DNA of 64,000 nt. Source: Branchiostoma lanceolatum. Taxonomy: Eukaryota > Chordata > Leptocardii > Amphioxiformes > Branchiostomatidae. Where the stretch lies: NCBI RefSeq assembly GCF_035083965.1, contig NC_089736.1, positions 77,001 through 141,000 on the forward strand. The letters are read 5' to 3'. The position numbers and the translations under genes were made by a program. Under the pieces are notes generated by a model that made no database searches, was not told the origin of the DNA, and saw only the letters and a list, made by a program, of their open reading frames with translations. How positions within the stretch are numbered: position 1 is the first letter of the stretch; the number at the start of each line of letters is the position of its first letter. Positions 33,761-47,545 of this stretch are shown here, in pieces.

Positions 33761-34880
33761 CTTTATACCTCAGTCTAACACTGTGAAACACAATTCTTTC
33801 AGAAGCTGGAAGTTTACAAGTGAAAGTCGTTCCTATTGACCCATTCTTGCCGTTTGCAAGTAACACAACTGTTGTTTTCTTGTATGTGACCCTGTGTGAT
33901 ATTTCCCCGTCCTGGCTGTTTTTGTTTATTTCCCTCAGCTGAGGTGAGTGTACAGGGCTCAGGCAGAAAACTGGTCACCAATGTCAGACCCCCTTTACTT
34001 CATTCAAGGCTCTGGAAGGGGAACCAGAGCCGCTGGTTGGGTTGATGTTGGGCTCTGTGGGGGGTTTTGGCGCAGCAGTGTGGCTCCATGCGCACCTGTA
34101 GAATTGTTATATTAAAAGGATGTTAGAAAAAAAACATAGTCCAAATGAACATCACTTTTGTACAACTTGCATAATAAAAATGGCCACTTTAAGGATGGGT
34201 GCCTCTCTTGTCTCTTCATTTCTGAGTGTTATGAACTATAACGTTACCTAGCAACCGTTGCCTGGCTACAGACCACACCTATCTGTGTGGAAGCGTGTTT
34301 TATGTCATCCACAGACACTGAAGTAATTGAGAAACTTTGTGAACTCGCTTATACACATTTTAAGACAAGAAATTATTTTTAAAAAGCTGGTCATGCAACC
34401 ATTAGATAATGGTGAGGATGAAATGGTGGCTGTACGTGTAATGACTTATATAGACTTTGTTACGCCCTGCCCTCCCCATCGATCGTCACATATGTATACT
34501 AAAGTATCTTGCATGAAAACCGTCACAATTTTTGCCGGCCTATCCTTTGCTGCATAAGAGCTAATGGCCACACTATTGCCCTATGTATTTTATCAGTCGA
34601 AGTAAAAATCAGACCTTCTCGGATGTTGTTTAGATTGCCAATAGGAATCGGATTATCAGCAGTCTGCGCATGCACATTTACCAACTTTTAAGTTATTCAG
34701 CATACTGCATTTTGCATTGAACTTAGAAACTTTCATGACAACAAAGAAAGTTCGACTGCTGTGTGCCCACAGACCTCTGCGGATCTTAGTTCAGCTGCGT
34801 CATCAAGTAAGCCTGTAGTCATCAAATAAACCTGCAGTCATTGAATAAGCCTGTAGTTATCAAATAAGCCGTCCGTGTAC
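33761..34880. other. Intergenic, ending in a 19-bp repeat
   Basis: No gene seen. A possible distal poly(A) signal lies at 34173-34178. At about 34800-34870, CATCAAATAAGCCTGTAGT-type units occur four to five times next to the foldback element. Confidence 0.45.
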
Positions 34881-36965
34881 CTCATTAATTCAGCTTTTTT
34901 GACGGTCATGTTTTAGCGCCCTCTATCTCTCAGTCCGCCAACTGCAGCATCGTGAACCGTAATCGACCGCACCGTTGCAAGGCCGTAGCAAGCATATTTC
35001 TAGGAGTAAGAGTTATTACATGTCGTTCTTTGCTTCGGGGAAAGGCAGCAGGAACAGATTAATCTCAAAGTGTTTGTTGTTGACCTGCAAACTAGGCAAT
35101 CAGATAACAAGAATAACTAACAAAACGATCTTGCTATGTGCTCACAAAAGTTGGAGAGTTGCCAGCGCAGTTTGGCAATTCCAAAAGGTCTGGAAGCAAC
35201 AGCACCACACGTTTGCCAAATTAAAACACTATAAGACTCACGGGTTGTAAATGACAGCGTTTATTTACGGAAAAACAGTAAATATAAGCCGAAAAATTGC
35301 AAACAAAGTAGAAAAAACTCCAGAGCATTACCTCATACAACAACAGCTGTACCAGCTTGGACCAGGCGAAATGTGTTTTTTTTACGGGGATGTAAACATC
35401 GCCACATCAAAACTATTTGTCATTAATTCCTATGCATACGTAGACCAGCGCTATTTCATCACCTAGTAGATCGACAGCTCTTCTAAAATAATTGTTATCG
35501 TGGTCACCTCAACATTTTAGACAGTAAAAATACACGTAAAAAACGTGACATGTCTCCCACAGTACGTTATCAGTTGGACCAATCCTGCCTCATTAATTCA
35601 GCTTTTTTGACGGTCATATTTTAACGCCCTCTGTCTCTCAATGCGCCAACTGCAGTATTGTGATCAACCGCACCGTTGTATAAAGGATCATAGCATACAC
35701 CAAGCAGGTCGTGTAAAGACTCCTTGGATAAACTAAATCAACATGGCATCGGAAAGGAGACATACCAGGACTCTTTTGAAAACCGATGGTGGGTAAAGAA
35801 TTTCCCAAAGTGAAGGAACTGTCACGGTAAAACACACAGTTTGCGCGCGGGTTTCAAATGTATTTCGAGTTCTGACGTGTCTCCTTTCAAATGTCATTTT
35901 AATTTGGTTTACCAAAGCAGGCTCTACAATACCTGCTTGGTGTATCCTATCCTTGCAACGGTGCGGTTGATCACGGTTCACAATACTGCAGTTGGCGGAC
36001 TGAGAGACAGAGGGCGTTAAAACATGACCGTCAAAAAAGCTGAATTAATGAGGCAGGATTGGTCCAACTGTGAACATATTGTGGGAGACATGTCAAGATA
36101 GACGATACGTTTGACGCGTATAAGTAACAGTTACAGCCTGAAATATTGAGGTGAGCAACATAACAATTATTTTAGAAGCAAAGGTTCTTGACCTACTAGG
36201 TGATAACATGTATTTGTCTACGTATGTATAAATCACAGTGTGTATAAATAATGAATTTTTATGTGGTGACTTTTACACCCCCGTGTAAAAACTAATTTGA
36301 CATGGTCCAAACTGGTGCCAAGGGAATGATGTGGAGTTTTCTTCTACTTTGTTTGTCACTTTTCGGCTTATTTTCACCGGTTTTTCCGTAGATAAACGCT
36401 GTCATAAGCAACCCGGGAGTCTTATAGTGTGGTAACTTGGCAAACATGTGGTGCTGTTGCTTCCAGATCCTTAGGAATTGCCAAACCGTGCTGGCATCTC
36501 TCCAAATTAACATGCATTGTTGATGCAAGGCATCACAATGAGGTGTTCGCAATGCTGCAGTTTGCAGACTGAGAGACAGAGGGCGTTAAAATATGACCGT
36601 CAAAAAAGCTGAATTAATGAAGCAGGATTGTTCCAACTGATAACGTCTTGTGGGAGACATGTCAAGAGAGACGATATGTTTGGCGCGTATAAGTACAGTC
36701 TGAAATGATGAGGTGAGCACCATCACAATTCATTTGACAGGTTATGCATCTGTTCTGTGATAAAATGTACTAGTCCACGTATGAATAGGAATTGATAACA
36801 ATACTTAGATGCGGCGATTTTTACACCCCCTTTTAAAAAATATTTAGCATGGTCCAAGCTGATACTGCCGTTGTTGCAGCCATTAGAGAATCTGTGGAGT
36901 TTTCTTTTACATTTTTTGCAACTTTTCGGCTCATTTTTACGGTTTCTTTCCGTAGAATCTTTTCC
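34881..36965. mobile_element. Nested foldback transposon cluster
   Basis: The same terminal sequence (TCATTAATTCAGCTTTTTTG followed by ACGGTCAT) occurs four times: plus orientation at about 34881 and 35589, minus ending at about 36053 and 36621. Outer arms 34881-35588 and 36054-36621 are inverted copies of each other (TTTGGCAATTCC...GGTGCTGTTGCTTCC parts match). They flank an inner element, 35589-36053, with about 115-bp TIRs of its own. A third partial minus-oriented copy follows to about 36965. No transposase frame is seen, so the elements are non-autonomous. Confidence 0.82.
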
Positions 36966-38782
36966 ATACACTTGAAGCATAACGTTGGGACGCTTCCCCG
37001 GTGGATTTAAACTGACATATCGTGGTGGCTTGATGAGAAAATGTGTTTCCTGGCGTGTGGAATCTGGAGAGGACAACATGGCGAGGCGAACGGGCGGCGG
37101 CGTGGTGTGGAGAAGACGAGTTCATACAAGATAAAATAACAAATCATTCTGTCCATTTTGTTTCTAAGTGACCAGTAAGGGAATTTGAAGGTTATGTCTT
37201 TTAAAGATGTGTGGATTTTTTAAGTCCTGGCGACAATTCTTCATTTAAGACCGTGAGGCTTGGGAAGAGTTAATTTTGCCCCATTTGTGGTGTGCTTAAA
37301 GAACATTGAATGACAGTTTGTTTATATGTGCATGTCTCTAACTAATCTATAATATTGCAGAAAGTTTCAGTTGACATTTAAACAAAAGAACGTTGTAACA
37401 GAAGCGTCTTTTTTTTTTATCTCCACGTGGTGCGCCTGGCTCGGTGACCACCTGTTGGAATGCGCACGTGTGCATAATTAAAGCCGCTAATGTTCCCGCC
37501 AAAAATAGTCGCGTACAAGCTTCCCACCTTTGATGCCTAAAAAAGGATGTGGAAACGCTACAAGTACAAGATTCTTGAAACCAACACATTTAAAAACATC
37601 TTTCTACACCCAAACAACTAGAGAGACTTTATTCATCTCTTTTATAATGAGCTACTAGCAAGTATTTGGTCTGTGGAAATTTCACATTATGCTAATCACC
37701 CTTTCAATGTTAGGTGCATGGTGAGAGTCAGTTCTGAAAGATGTCAGGTAAAAATACTATATCATGAGATGTATCAGACAGTTCTTTTTATACATGAGTT
37801 TCGGGTGAGAAAAATCCTCATTTTTCCATTTGATCAACGGTTTATTTGAAAGAAGTGTGTCTGACTACTTGTCTTTATAGTTAGGTGTCAGCTGACTGAT
37901 GAAGTTGGTGTGATGAGACAGACAGATTCGCCAAGACCATCAGGTGAGATTTTAAGATCCTGTCCGGACCGGACCAAGACTCATTAACACCGAAGGAGCC
38001 TGAACATTTCCACAGGTAAGATTCTTTAAATGATACCCCATACTGTATATGCACCTATTCGTTTGTTTGTATGTATGTATGTATGTATAGATGTAGCAGA
38101 CCTTACGAAAGTCGCTGTGCTTTTGTTGTGTCAATAAAAATCTTATGAGATGGGCTAATCCTCAGTCAACAGACATTCTTCACTCTGCATTCACACTTCA
38201 GTAAGACAGCCAGAGATGCACAGTTCCCAATCAGAACTTTTATTCAGTCTCTGAGACTTTCAAAACAAAGCATTTCTTGCGCTAAGGTTTTATAAACTTA
38301 AACCTTAAAGAGGACTTTGCAATGCATGGAACATCGTATCCTAGTCAATATTGTTTCAATTGCATCTTGACATTATGAAATCGTGTTACAGAGTGCAGTT
38401 GTATATAAACCTACCCAACTGTATTGCACATTCATATCGACGCAGGTCAACATTGTCAATGAAATTTTGAAGTTTTACGGACTTTCTTCCTCCATACAGC
38501 CATATGACTTAAGATCAATCCTGGCCTGTAGTTCTTGAAGATGATGTGAGGAAGAAACAGACGTTGTCTCAACTCCGCAGAGCAGTGAAAAAAGATGGGG
38601 TGTTGCGAGTATGGTTTCTTTTTTAACACAATACAACACCCACATACAGTAACTTTTTTCAAGTACACACACTCCCATTTCTATCTTGCCAACTTTAACA
38701 AACAAATTTTATAAATATCATTAAAATATATACATTTGTGTGATGACATGCGTGTTATGTGAATATTGTTGGTGAATGTTGA
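36966..38782. other. Intergenic, no gene seen
   Basis: AT-rich, with a (GTAT)n tract at about 38070-38095. Open frames here are short and unrecognised. Confidence 0.4.
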
Positions 38783-41700
38783 TTTTGCATGTGATTTTTT
38801 CTGAATGAGGTTTTCTTTCACACCGCAGGTTGCCCCAGCATGGGAAGCTGATACTGTACACCTGACAATGCCAGACCTGTCGGCTATCCTGAGTGCCTGT
38901 CGATATTCCAGGAGGATTTGGCTGTGTTCCTGTGGGACCTGTCGGCTGTCCTGTGAACCTGTCCTTATTCCAGGAGGATTGTTCCGGAGGACCTATCTGT
39001 GCTGTTGGACCTGCCGGCTATCTACAAGACAAGAGAACATCGGACTGTGACTGTGAGTTGGCTTTTACTTCTAGAATTCTTTCAAAATAGGGATCTGCAT
39101 GCCGCAAAGCGTAATCAGCCGTTTAGAACATCTTCGCGGAACATGAAGCCGGGGCATTTGATTAAACATAATTTGTGCAATATGACGTGCTAAACGTTCA
39201 GCTGGCATGATCTATTGAAGACTAATACGTGGCCGCTGTCTTCTGAGATTCAGCGCAAAGCGTAGTCAGGATCTCCCAATGCAGGCAGATCCCTAAAAAT
39301 GACAATGAAAAATGTTGGGAAAGGGCATATCTGAGATCCTCTGAATTTTTAGTTCCAAACACTTGTTAAAACCGGCCCTCCCTTCTGTTTGTTGTCGTTT
39401 CTGAAAGAGTTCACATTTCATATACTAACCCCTAGTTTAAGGTTGTGATTAATATTTTATTGCAGATATGATGGAGAACACAGTACATTTTCCTTTTGAA
39501 GAGAGCAATATTGTTGTTTCATTCTGTGTGGCAATGGGAGATATCTTCAATATCATTTGCAATCAAACTGTTTTGCCTGATATCCTCTTCATTATAAGAG
39601 TTCACCTTTTTAAGAATTTTTTCTGAAAAAAAGAAACTAAAATATTCATGGTAAAGCAAATTAGTATCAGAGAAACAAAATGTTTGGGATGAATCTATCA
39701 GTAAGTGTAATGCAAGAGTTGAGTATAGTATACAAAAAATGGAAAATTAGTAGGTTGCAGTTATGCTAAGGAATGACAGGTATAAAACTATAGATGAAAA
39801 GGCAGTGATAACATCTTTGCAATTATGAAAATTGGACAGCCATAATATGGAAACATTTGCAGCATTTCCCTTCAAATATTTTGTGACACAAAAACTGTTG
39901 ATTTTTAGGAAATGAAACAATAATGCTAACTGGAAAGCCACTAAGCTACTATTGAATTGGTAGTTCAATCCTCCTTTTTCTTCAGTTTATTCATTTATAA
40001 AATGAAGAGATGATCCTTCAAATAACCAAACTGCCTTTTAAGTTAAAGATCTTGTCTGTCTCTCGTAGTCAAATATACATGAAGGATAGGTTAAGCACAA
40101 TAAAGGTTATTTGTATGAACATACTTTACATCAACTAAAGGTACTGATCAAGTGAATCATAAAGTCTCACGATCTAAACATGTGTGGTGCACAATTTGTT
40201 TCTCTCAACAATGTTGTAAGTGATGAAGTGGATATCAGGGAAAACACTTTGGTTACATGATGATTGTTGGAATTGTCCCATTGCTTTACCGAAAATGAAA
40301 AAGGCAATGTTATGCTTTCTGTAGAGTAAAATGTACTACAGGTAAGCTGTGTGTGATGTTTGAAAGAGAGGAATTGAGTTAAGGAATCAGCAAAACGAAA
40401 AATACACTATGGATTTATGGACGTTTTGCACGACATATACACGATTCGCCCAGTGCAGATGGCGATTCATGGTTTTGATGTTGTTGACATCATTTGGAAA
40501 TAAACATTCAATAAATATAGTTTATAAGTATGTCTTCCAAATCTCGGGAACTTAAAAACTAATTTCATACTACGGTGCATGCATGATATGATGACGCAGG
40601 AACACGGTTTGGTAAGTTTTGTACAGAAGGTGAAACAAACGCATGTATCATTGACTTTTGTTCATGTTATAGTGCATGTACAGTACAGGCTTAGGGATAT
40701 GCATCAAATCCTGGGATTTTGTTTGACTTGCTCGTAACTCTTAATGTAGGACCTTAAAACAAGTGTGTTGGCTCTGAACTCCCCCGACAAGATAAACTTT
40801 GAATAATAAGTAGCTACGTAAACACAACTACCGTTCAGCAAAACTGATGAAATTTGCCATCTACGGCGTTAGCTAAACCTTTTGAGATCTTAACCCTTAA
40901 GCTGCCAGGTTTCCTGCCCATCACATGCTCTCCGTACCAGGTTTTCCAGACCCTCTAAGAATAAGGGGTACTGTTCAGGGGTTCATCTAAATCAGGAAAG
41001 AGGGGCGCTGCGCCCTCTTGTTTCAGCCCAGCACCCCCTTGTCATATTCAGATTTTAGCTTAATATCCAGCATACAGCCTTCCCTCAGCGATCAATTCTT
41101 CCATAAATACATAAAATTCGCTCCCTTGCCTGTATGTGCTCCCTCTTGTTTAATTTTTCTAGAAAAAACCCTGCTGTTATTATCTCACTAGTTTATGGTC
41201 CATCTCCTCCAAAATACCCCCAATATGTCATACATCAAAAGAAACCTGAAAGTCTGCACTGTCTATTTATGTCATGTAACTTTGGCCAAGTGACAGCAGG
41301 AATGTTTTACAAGGGCAATGATGCAATAAAACAACTTTTCATAATCTTATTGTATTATAGCATTAAAACCATTTATGAAATGCCAATATCAGTACCACAG
41401 GACTTCTGAGAGGTCTTGACAGCATCAGTCTTAAATACATGAGAAAAAAAATCACTTACTAGGTATTACCACAGGTGAGTTTATACTACAGTCTGTCCTT
41501 GGTGCTGAACTGATTATTTACAACACAGTATACTCCTTCCTGAGGCTTTATAAAACATAACTCTTTGATATCAGCTGAAAGTTTACGACTCATACTTTCT
41601 TCAGATATGTGTACCTACTTGCATAGATTTCTTGGGTAATAAACACACCAAAGCAACAAAACATCTTACACAATGCTTCCAAATAATCTGCTCTAGCATA

Positions 41701-42353
41701 CATGTAGAACTATTTGTTTCTGAGAATTCTTACAATATCAAACACTGGTCAGTTTAAATCAAGAAAGACAGTAGCCATTTGGAATCTCCAGCAAAATTGA
41801 TGTTTTACCACTACGAGACACAATCAGTCTCCCGCAGTAGTCTCTCATAAAATCCCAGGTTCGCGCGAATCCCGCATGACTTTGATGCATATCCCAACGT
41901 CTGTACTGTACAACAATAATGAGATATGCAAGACCAAACAATAGTAAACAGGGATGCTAAATAAAAACATATGTCAATATTCTGCACGGCATAGTTCAAA
42001 ACTGGGTGCAAGTGAGATGAAATGACCGAAGGTATAGGGCTAATAAACATGTTAAGGTTGTTTTTACAGATTTGTAGCAACCGTGAAAAGCGTCAACAAA
42101 TTTTCTAAGAAGAAAAAAAAAATAGCAAATATGTTCATCACAAGCTAAATTTATATCATGAGGCATTTCATTTTAGGCAGTAAGTTTGTACTGTGTATAT
42201 ATCGTTTGCTACAGTAACTGTGATTCCTGATTTTTTTAACGGTGACCGTAGTTCCGTGTTCAAGTTTTTCATGGCATACGTACGGCAAACTTTATCATGA
42301 CTGTTTTCAAATCATTCTCCCAAATTTGCAACTTTACTGTTAGATACTACAGT

Positions 42354-42535
42354 CTGTATCAAGTTTACTCATTCAGTGAGTGTCTTTAATCTTTTCCCTG
42401 ATCAGTCTGTGCAAATGTTCTCCCGAGGAATGTCTTTTCTGGAAGACATTGGGGCGTCGAAACCCCAGTACACAAGCACATTGACTGACAGGAAAAAGAA
42501 CGAAGACACTCAGTGAATGAGTAAACTTAATACAG
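42354..42535. mobile_element. Short MITE with about 33-bp TIRs
   Basis: ACTCATTCAGTGAGTGTCTT at 42367-42386 is answered by AAGACACTCAGTGAATGAGT at 42503-42522, with matching flanks on both sides. The 115-bp core has no frame. Confidence 0.75.
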
Positions 42536-43638
42536 CAGCGCATCCTTTCCAAGCGCTCGACCCTCCACATGAGGATGAGTATAAACTGGGTGGAATACAA
42601 TGTACATAGTGCAATGTCTATAGGCCTGTCCCAAGCATAGCAAAGAGTCCCAAGTATGTAAATCAGGAGAGACCCGAATATGCAAATTTATGCAAATTAG
42701 GAGATTGAACCATGCACTATCTAAATCGGCGGGAAAAAGTTAATTCAATCAATTTCAGTCCTGCCATCAATGCAAGTAGTGTGCTCCCCAGGGGAGGTCT
42801 TTGCTCAAAACCTGGTGGTTTGAATCACCAGCAAACCTTTGCAATGACTGGGCAGGGAAATTGATTGATAGAATAAAAAACACATTTTTAGAACAGGCCT
42901 GACCATCTCCCAGGAATTGACATGAAGCCTGGAGTAGAAAACCTCTGTGCCGGGGTAAACACATCCACAGAGCCCCTCTCTGTTAGCGTAGCAGGCTTAA
43001 TGTCAACACCTCTACTACGCAGAGTCGAGGCATGTGTAAGTTAGAACCCTGGGACAAAAGTTCCTCCTCCAGGCTAAGCCCAGGAACAAGTCAAAATTGA
43101 ACATACGGAAAGAGAGGAATTGTGTCTTGTCATGCAGTGATGGGCTTTGTTACAACTGTAACAATTCAAACCTCCCGCATCAAAATCAAGGCCAAGTCTC
43201 GAGCTCAGCAAATAAAGTCTGTCAGCGTCAAACTCTACTAGATCAACATGAGACGAGCCCTAAATTTTGCAACGGGAGGTTGGTTTTGCTACAGCTACAT
43301 GAATAGTGGTAACAAAGTCTGTACTTGAACACTACATGACTACAAGAAATTGGCCGAACAAAATTACACCCATTATTTCCCCAGAGATTATTCAGACAAA
43401 CGTTTTGCCCCTAGATTAAGTAAATGTTACAATATCTCTTTACAACTTCCTTTAAATATTAATTTTGTCACTCTTAACATGCTTTGAATTTTTTTTCTTT
43501 CTACAGCACTAAGTTTTTACAATTGCCTTGAAACATCAGCTCAGCAGGTACTGTAAAACATGTTAGCCTCAACTGGGGCGCCAAAGTATTCATACTAGTT
43601 TTACAGAATACATACGATCCTTTACGAGAAGCATATGA

Positions 43639-43931
43639 GAGGGCCTGCATGGGGGGTTGTGGTCAGCTGAAATACTATTTTCTGCATTTTGAGGGGCAAT
43701 CTTACTGAGAGACTTTGCTGGAATTCAGCCTATGCTTTACTAGTAATCAATAGATTACGTTTTACGTTGCAGAAAGGTAACTGCCTACGTTTTACGTAGA
43801 ATGAAAGCGAACAATTACATGTTACGGCCGATGTACAGATTACAAATTACGTTGATTTTGGGCATCTGCCTACGGATTACGAAGACTCAAAAGGCCTGAT
43901 TACGCCTCTGAAAAAGGGCATGCAGGCCCTC
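43639..43931. mobile_element. MITE with 13-bp TIRs and 6-bp target duplication, rich in TTACG
   Basis: The ends are GAGGGCCTGCATG and CATGCAGGCCCTC, flanked by a direct ATATGA (43633-43638 and 43932-43937). The inside contains many TTACG/TACGT pentamers. The locus around it is itself an inverted repeat (43577-43620 against 44196-44265). Confidence 0.82.
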
Positions 43932-46464
43932 ATATGAATTTTGCGGAATATCATATGATTCATTCTAATCAGTTGTCTATCACGTTACACCAAATCTAGC
44001 TCAGTCTGGTCCTCCTAGTTGATCTAAGGCTACATTAGTACAGCTTGAGATTTTGGGAGTTTAGCAGGATGAGATACGCCATTATTCAGCTCTTAAAAGC
44101 CAAGATATCATACAAAACTGCTTCTGAATAATCTTGAATTTGGCGCTCATGTCATGTGACCCAAAAAATAGTAAGAATCGAAAGTTTCTGCGTGATGGAT
44201 CGTATGTATTGCATAAAATTCTTGTGAATTCCGTAAAATTTGTATGAATAATACTTTGGCGCCAGCGGTCAAACTGTGACTGTCTAGGAATGTTTTAGGT
44301 AAACTATCTACCAAAACTTAATGTATTTCTTAAGATTGGCATAATTGACTAACTGTAAAACATGTGAACTGCCGCTGTCTGTATACCATGCTTGAATTAC
44401 CATCTGTGTCTACAGGCTACATTTAAAGTTGAAAGCAACTTCCAAGTAAAACATTGTGAAAAGTATAGAATGTATTTTTGTTCGGCTGATTTCTTGAACC
44501 CAATTCCTCTCTTTCAAACACCACAATTACCTGTAGTACATTTCACTGGAAGGAAGCACAACATTTTCCTTCTACATTTTCTGTAAAGCAATGGGACAAT
44601 TCCAACAATCATCATGGAACCAAAGTGTTTCCCCTGAAATCCACTTCATCACTTACTGGACCCAATTGTTCACTTTTCATTACAGCTTTCTAAAAACATA
44701 AGTTTTCACAAATTATCTGTATACGAATCTTTATTATGTTTCACCTATTATTGATAATGATTTGTCATGTAATGTAAGGGCTCCCTTGGAAATTAGTTAC
44801 ATTGTTAACTGAAGGGACCACCCTAAAGATTAATAAATAAACAAATTTAAAAAATTGACAATGAAATTTTTGGCTGTAATAAACTGACTACCCACAGATC
44901 TGACAGATCTAAAAGTTGGTACCAGGTAAACAAATTTGGACGCAGAAAGGACCGTCCCTGAGTATTACATGCCGTTTGCTCTACTTTCGAATATTCCTGA
45001 GCAGGCATTATTTCCCTTGGTACAACACCAAGGCAGTCTCTGATTGGCTGACAGCCGGTTATTTTCCACCCCCTCAATACTGCTTTGGTTAGGCCAGACC
45101 CGACCCTGAAGGAGGTATACGCGGGTTCGGCTCTGCTACAGGAGAATGGTTCATTTCATCATCCATAGATTGTGTTTCACCTGTTCTTGTTATACATGGT
45201 TATCTTCAAGTTAAGGATCATGTTAATGTCATCGTAATGATAACAATTGTCGAATAACAATACTGTTTTAATTACCAAGTTTATACAGTTGTTACATACT
45301 CACAGGGCTTGTAAAATATGTAGAGTGGTTTTGATACAGTACAAATTTTACAACAGCTTATTGTATGATACTGCAAGCAGGACCCAAGTTTCTGTTTATG
45401 TCTCTGCTTTTTACAAACACAATTAGAAACATAGCTAAGTAGGCAAGAGTACTGTTGCCTTTTACTGATGTAATATTATATTAGTATGAAGATTGATAGG
45501 AGTTTGTTTAACAATGTTTTGTCATCACGGAATTGTTTCAAGTTGTTATGTACATGTTTCAATAAAGGTTGTGCTTGCAGTTTTGTCTATTTGTTAGTGG
45601 TTTTTAATTGCATCTTATTCTGGAATTTTTCTACAACGTCAGTCCATAGTGACTTTGTGGCTTCCCATTTTATATGCTAAATGCACCAAATCATAGTATT
45701 ATTGGGCAAAATTGAATAAAAGAATTGATTGGATAAAAGTTCTGTTAATATTTCCTAATCTTGATGCATTAATCACAAAATGATATTCCATTTTTGAATA
45801 TTACAAAATCACTAGATGATTTATCATGAAAGATTTTGTTGCTTTAATAAATCCTTCCCTATTTCATCATCATTACATAAAGAACACTTTTGATTTAAAA
45901 AATAGCTAAAAAAAGTTGAAATCACAGTGCATGAAGAGGATATCAGGGATAACACTGGTCATCGCAAATGATTTTGAAAACATACCCCATTGCCATACTG
46001 AAATAACAGACAATATTCCAAGTGCCTTCTTCCAACAGGGAAATGTACTGTCTTCTCCACTATCTACAATGAAATATTAGTCACAACCTTAAACTAGATG
46101 TTAGTATAAGAAATGTGAACTCTTTCAGAAATGACAACAAATAGTAGGGAGGGCTAGTTTTAACAAATTGGTGATTGGAACTTAGGACTAAATGTTGTCC
46201 TTATTAATAAAATTTCAGAGGATTGCAGAAATGCCTTTTCCCAACATTTTTCGTTGTCACTTTTACTGATCTGCATGGGGGGGTCCCGATCACGCTTTGC
46301 GCTGAATTAAGTTAGGCAGCGATCACGTATTACGCTTTATTCTTGCAGGCTGGACATTCGTGTAGGCTGGACGGTTTACGCATAATGCACGGGTTACATT
46401 TCACGTCAGAGGCGACCGGCTTCAAATAGCGCACTTAAAGTTAGAACGGCTCATTGGGGAGAAT

Positions 46465-47160
46465 TCCCTCAGGGGAATTCTAGGGAATTTCCGTCCGGAC
46501 TTCCGCTTCCCAGCATTCCCCCGGCTTCCGTCACTCAACAGAGACGCGCCGCTAGAGAAGTCTCCACCACCCACCCAAGCTGCCAGATGAACTCACTCAG
46601 ACACACTCCAATAGAGACTCTATTTCGTTTAGTTTCAATCAATGTTTTTCAATCCGTGTACGACGGTTTACCGTCCTTCCATCTCGAACGGCCAAGCTCT
46701 GTAAACCTCGGCGCTCTCGCGTCAGTTAAAATATAACTAAGGCAAGCCACTTTTCTCTTGTGTAACTTCGTTACCAGTTTAGTTCTTCGTTCCAGCCAGC
46801 ATATTTGCCCGATCATTTCTAGTTCCTTCTTTTTGTTTTTCGTGGTAACTATATAATCCTTTTCTCTGTAGTTTAGCTATAGTCTAGTTTAGCTTAGTCC
46901 TGCGTTTCTCATTTGTAACTTCGTTACCAGTTTAGTTCTCCGTTCGGCCAGAACATTTGCCCGACCATTTCTAGTTCCTTCTTTTTGTTTTTTGTGGTAA
47001 CTATATAACCCTGTTCTCCGTAGTTTAGCGGTAGTCTAGTTTAGCTTAGTCCTGCCGAGTTGTCGGCCAACGTTCTTCTGAATAAACCAAGAAGACGTAA
47101 ATTGCCAAGCACTTTCTGACTCCGACTCGCTACTTGTCTCACTTTCTGTCCGGAGTAATT
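46465..47160. mobile_element. LTR-like insertion in the right arm of the inverted repeat
   Basis: This about 700-bp stretch is missing from the matching left arm. It contains a tandem 153-bp duplication (starts 46761 and 46914), TATA-like CTATATAA in each unit, and an AATAAA near 47083. That layout suits a solo LTR, but clear TG...CA ends and a target duplication were not established. Confidence 0.4.
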
Positions 47161-47545
47161 ATGCAAATCTAAAACAGCTGATTACGCCTTGCCCCATGCA
47201 GATGACTTTTTGAAAGAATTCTAAAAGCTAAAGCCAACTCACTGTCAAAGTCCGATGTTCTCTTGTCTTGAGAAGCTGACAGACACACAGGATGGCTGAG
47301 AGTTCCACAGGAACAAGGTCAGGTCCACAGGATAGCCGACAGGTTCCACCGCACAAACAGAAGCATGGACGTGTCCTCCAGGAATATATGGTCAGGAACA
47401 CAGGATAGCTGACAGGAACACAGGATAGCTGACAGGAACACTGGATAGCTGACAGGAACATGGACAGGTCCCACTGTATCTGGTCTTCACTTCTGAGGTG
47501 TAAAAGAAAACCACATTCAGAAAAAGTCACATGCCAAATTTACAG

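Larger units (their letters stand above)
38783..47545. mobile_element. Large diverged inverted-repeat element (about 8.7 kb)
   Basis: Segments near the left end reappear inverted on the right, in mirrored order: 38783-38900 with 47430-47545, 39030-39110 with 47160-47260, 39250-39460 with 46070-46320, 39480-39600 with 45930-46050, and 40200-40330 with 44550-44660. Identity looks like roughly 75-85 percent with indels. Both arms hold short tandem copies of CTGTCGGCTATCCTGTG-like units near their outer ends. No transposase, polymerase or other long frame was found inside. It is either a long-TIR non-autonomous transposon or two inverted copies of one element. Confidence 0.6.

Noticed and set aside
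38783..47545. Polinton- or Maverick-type element
   Set aside because: Size and inverted arms would allow it, but no polymerase, integrase or capsid frame is visible.
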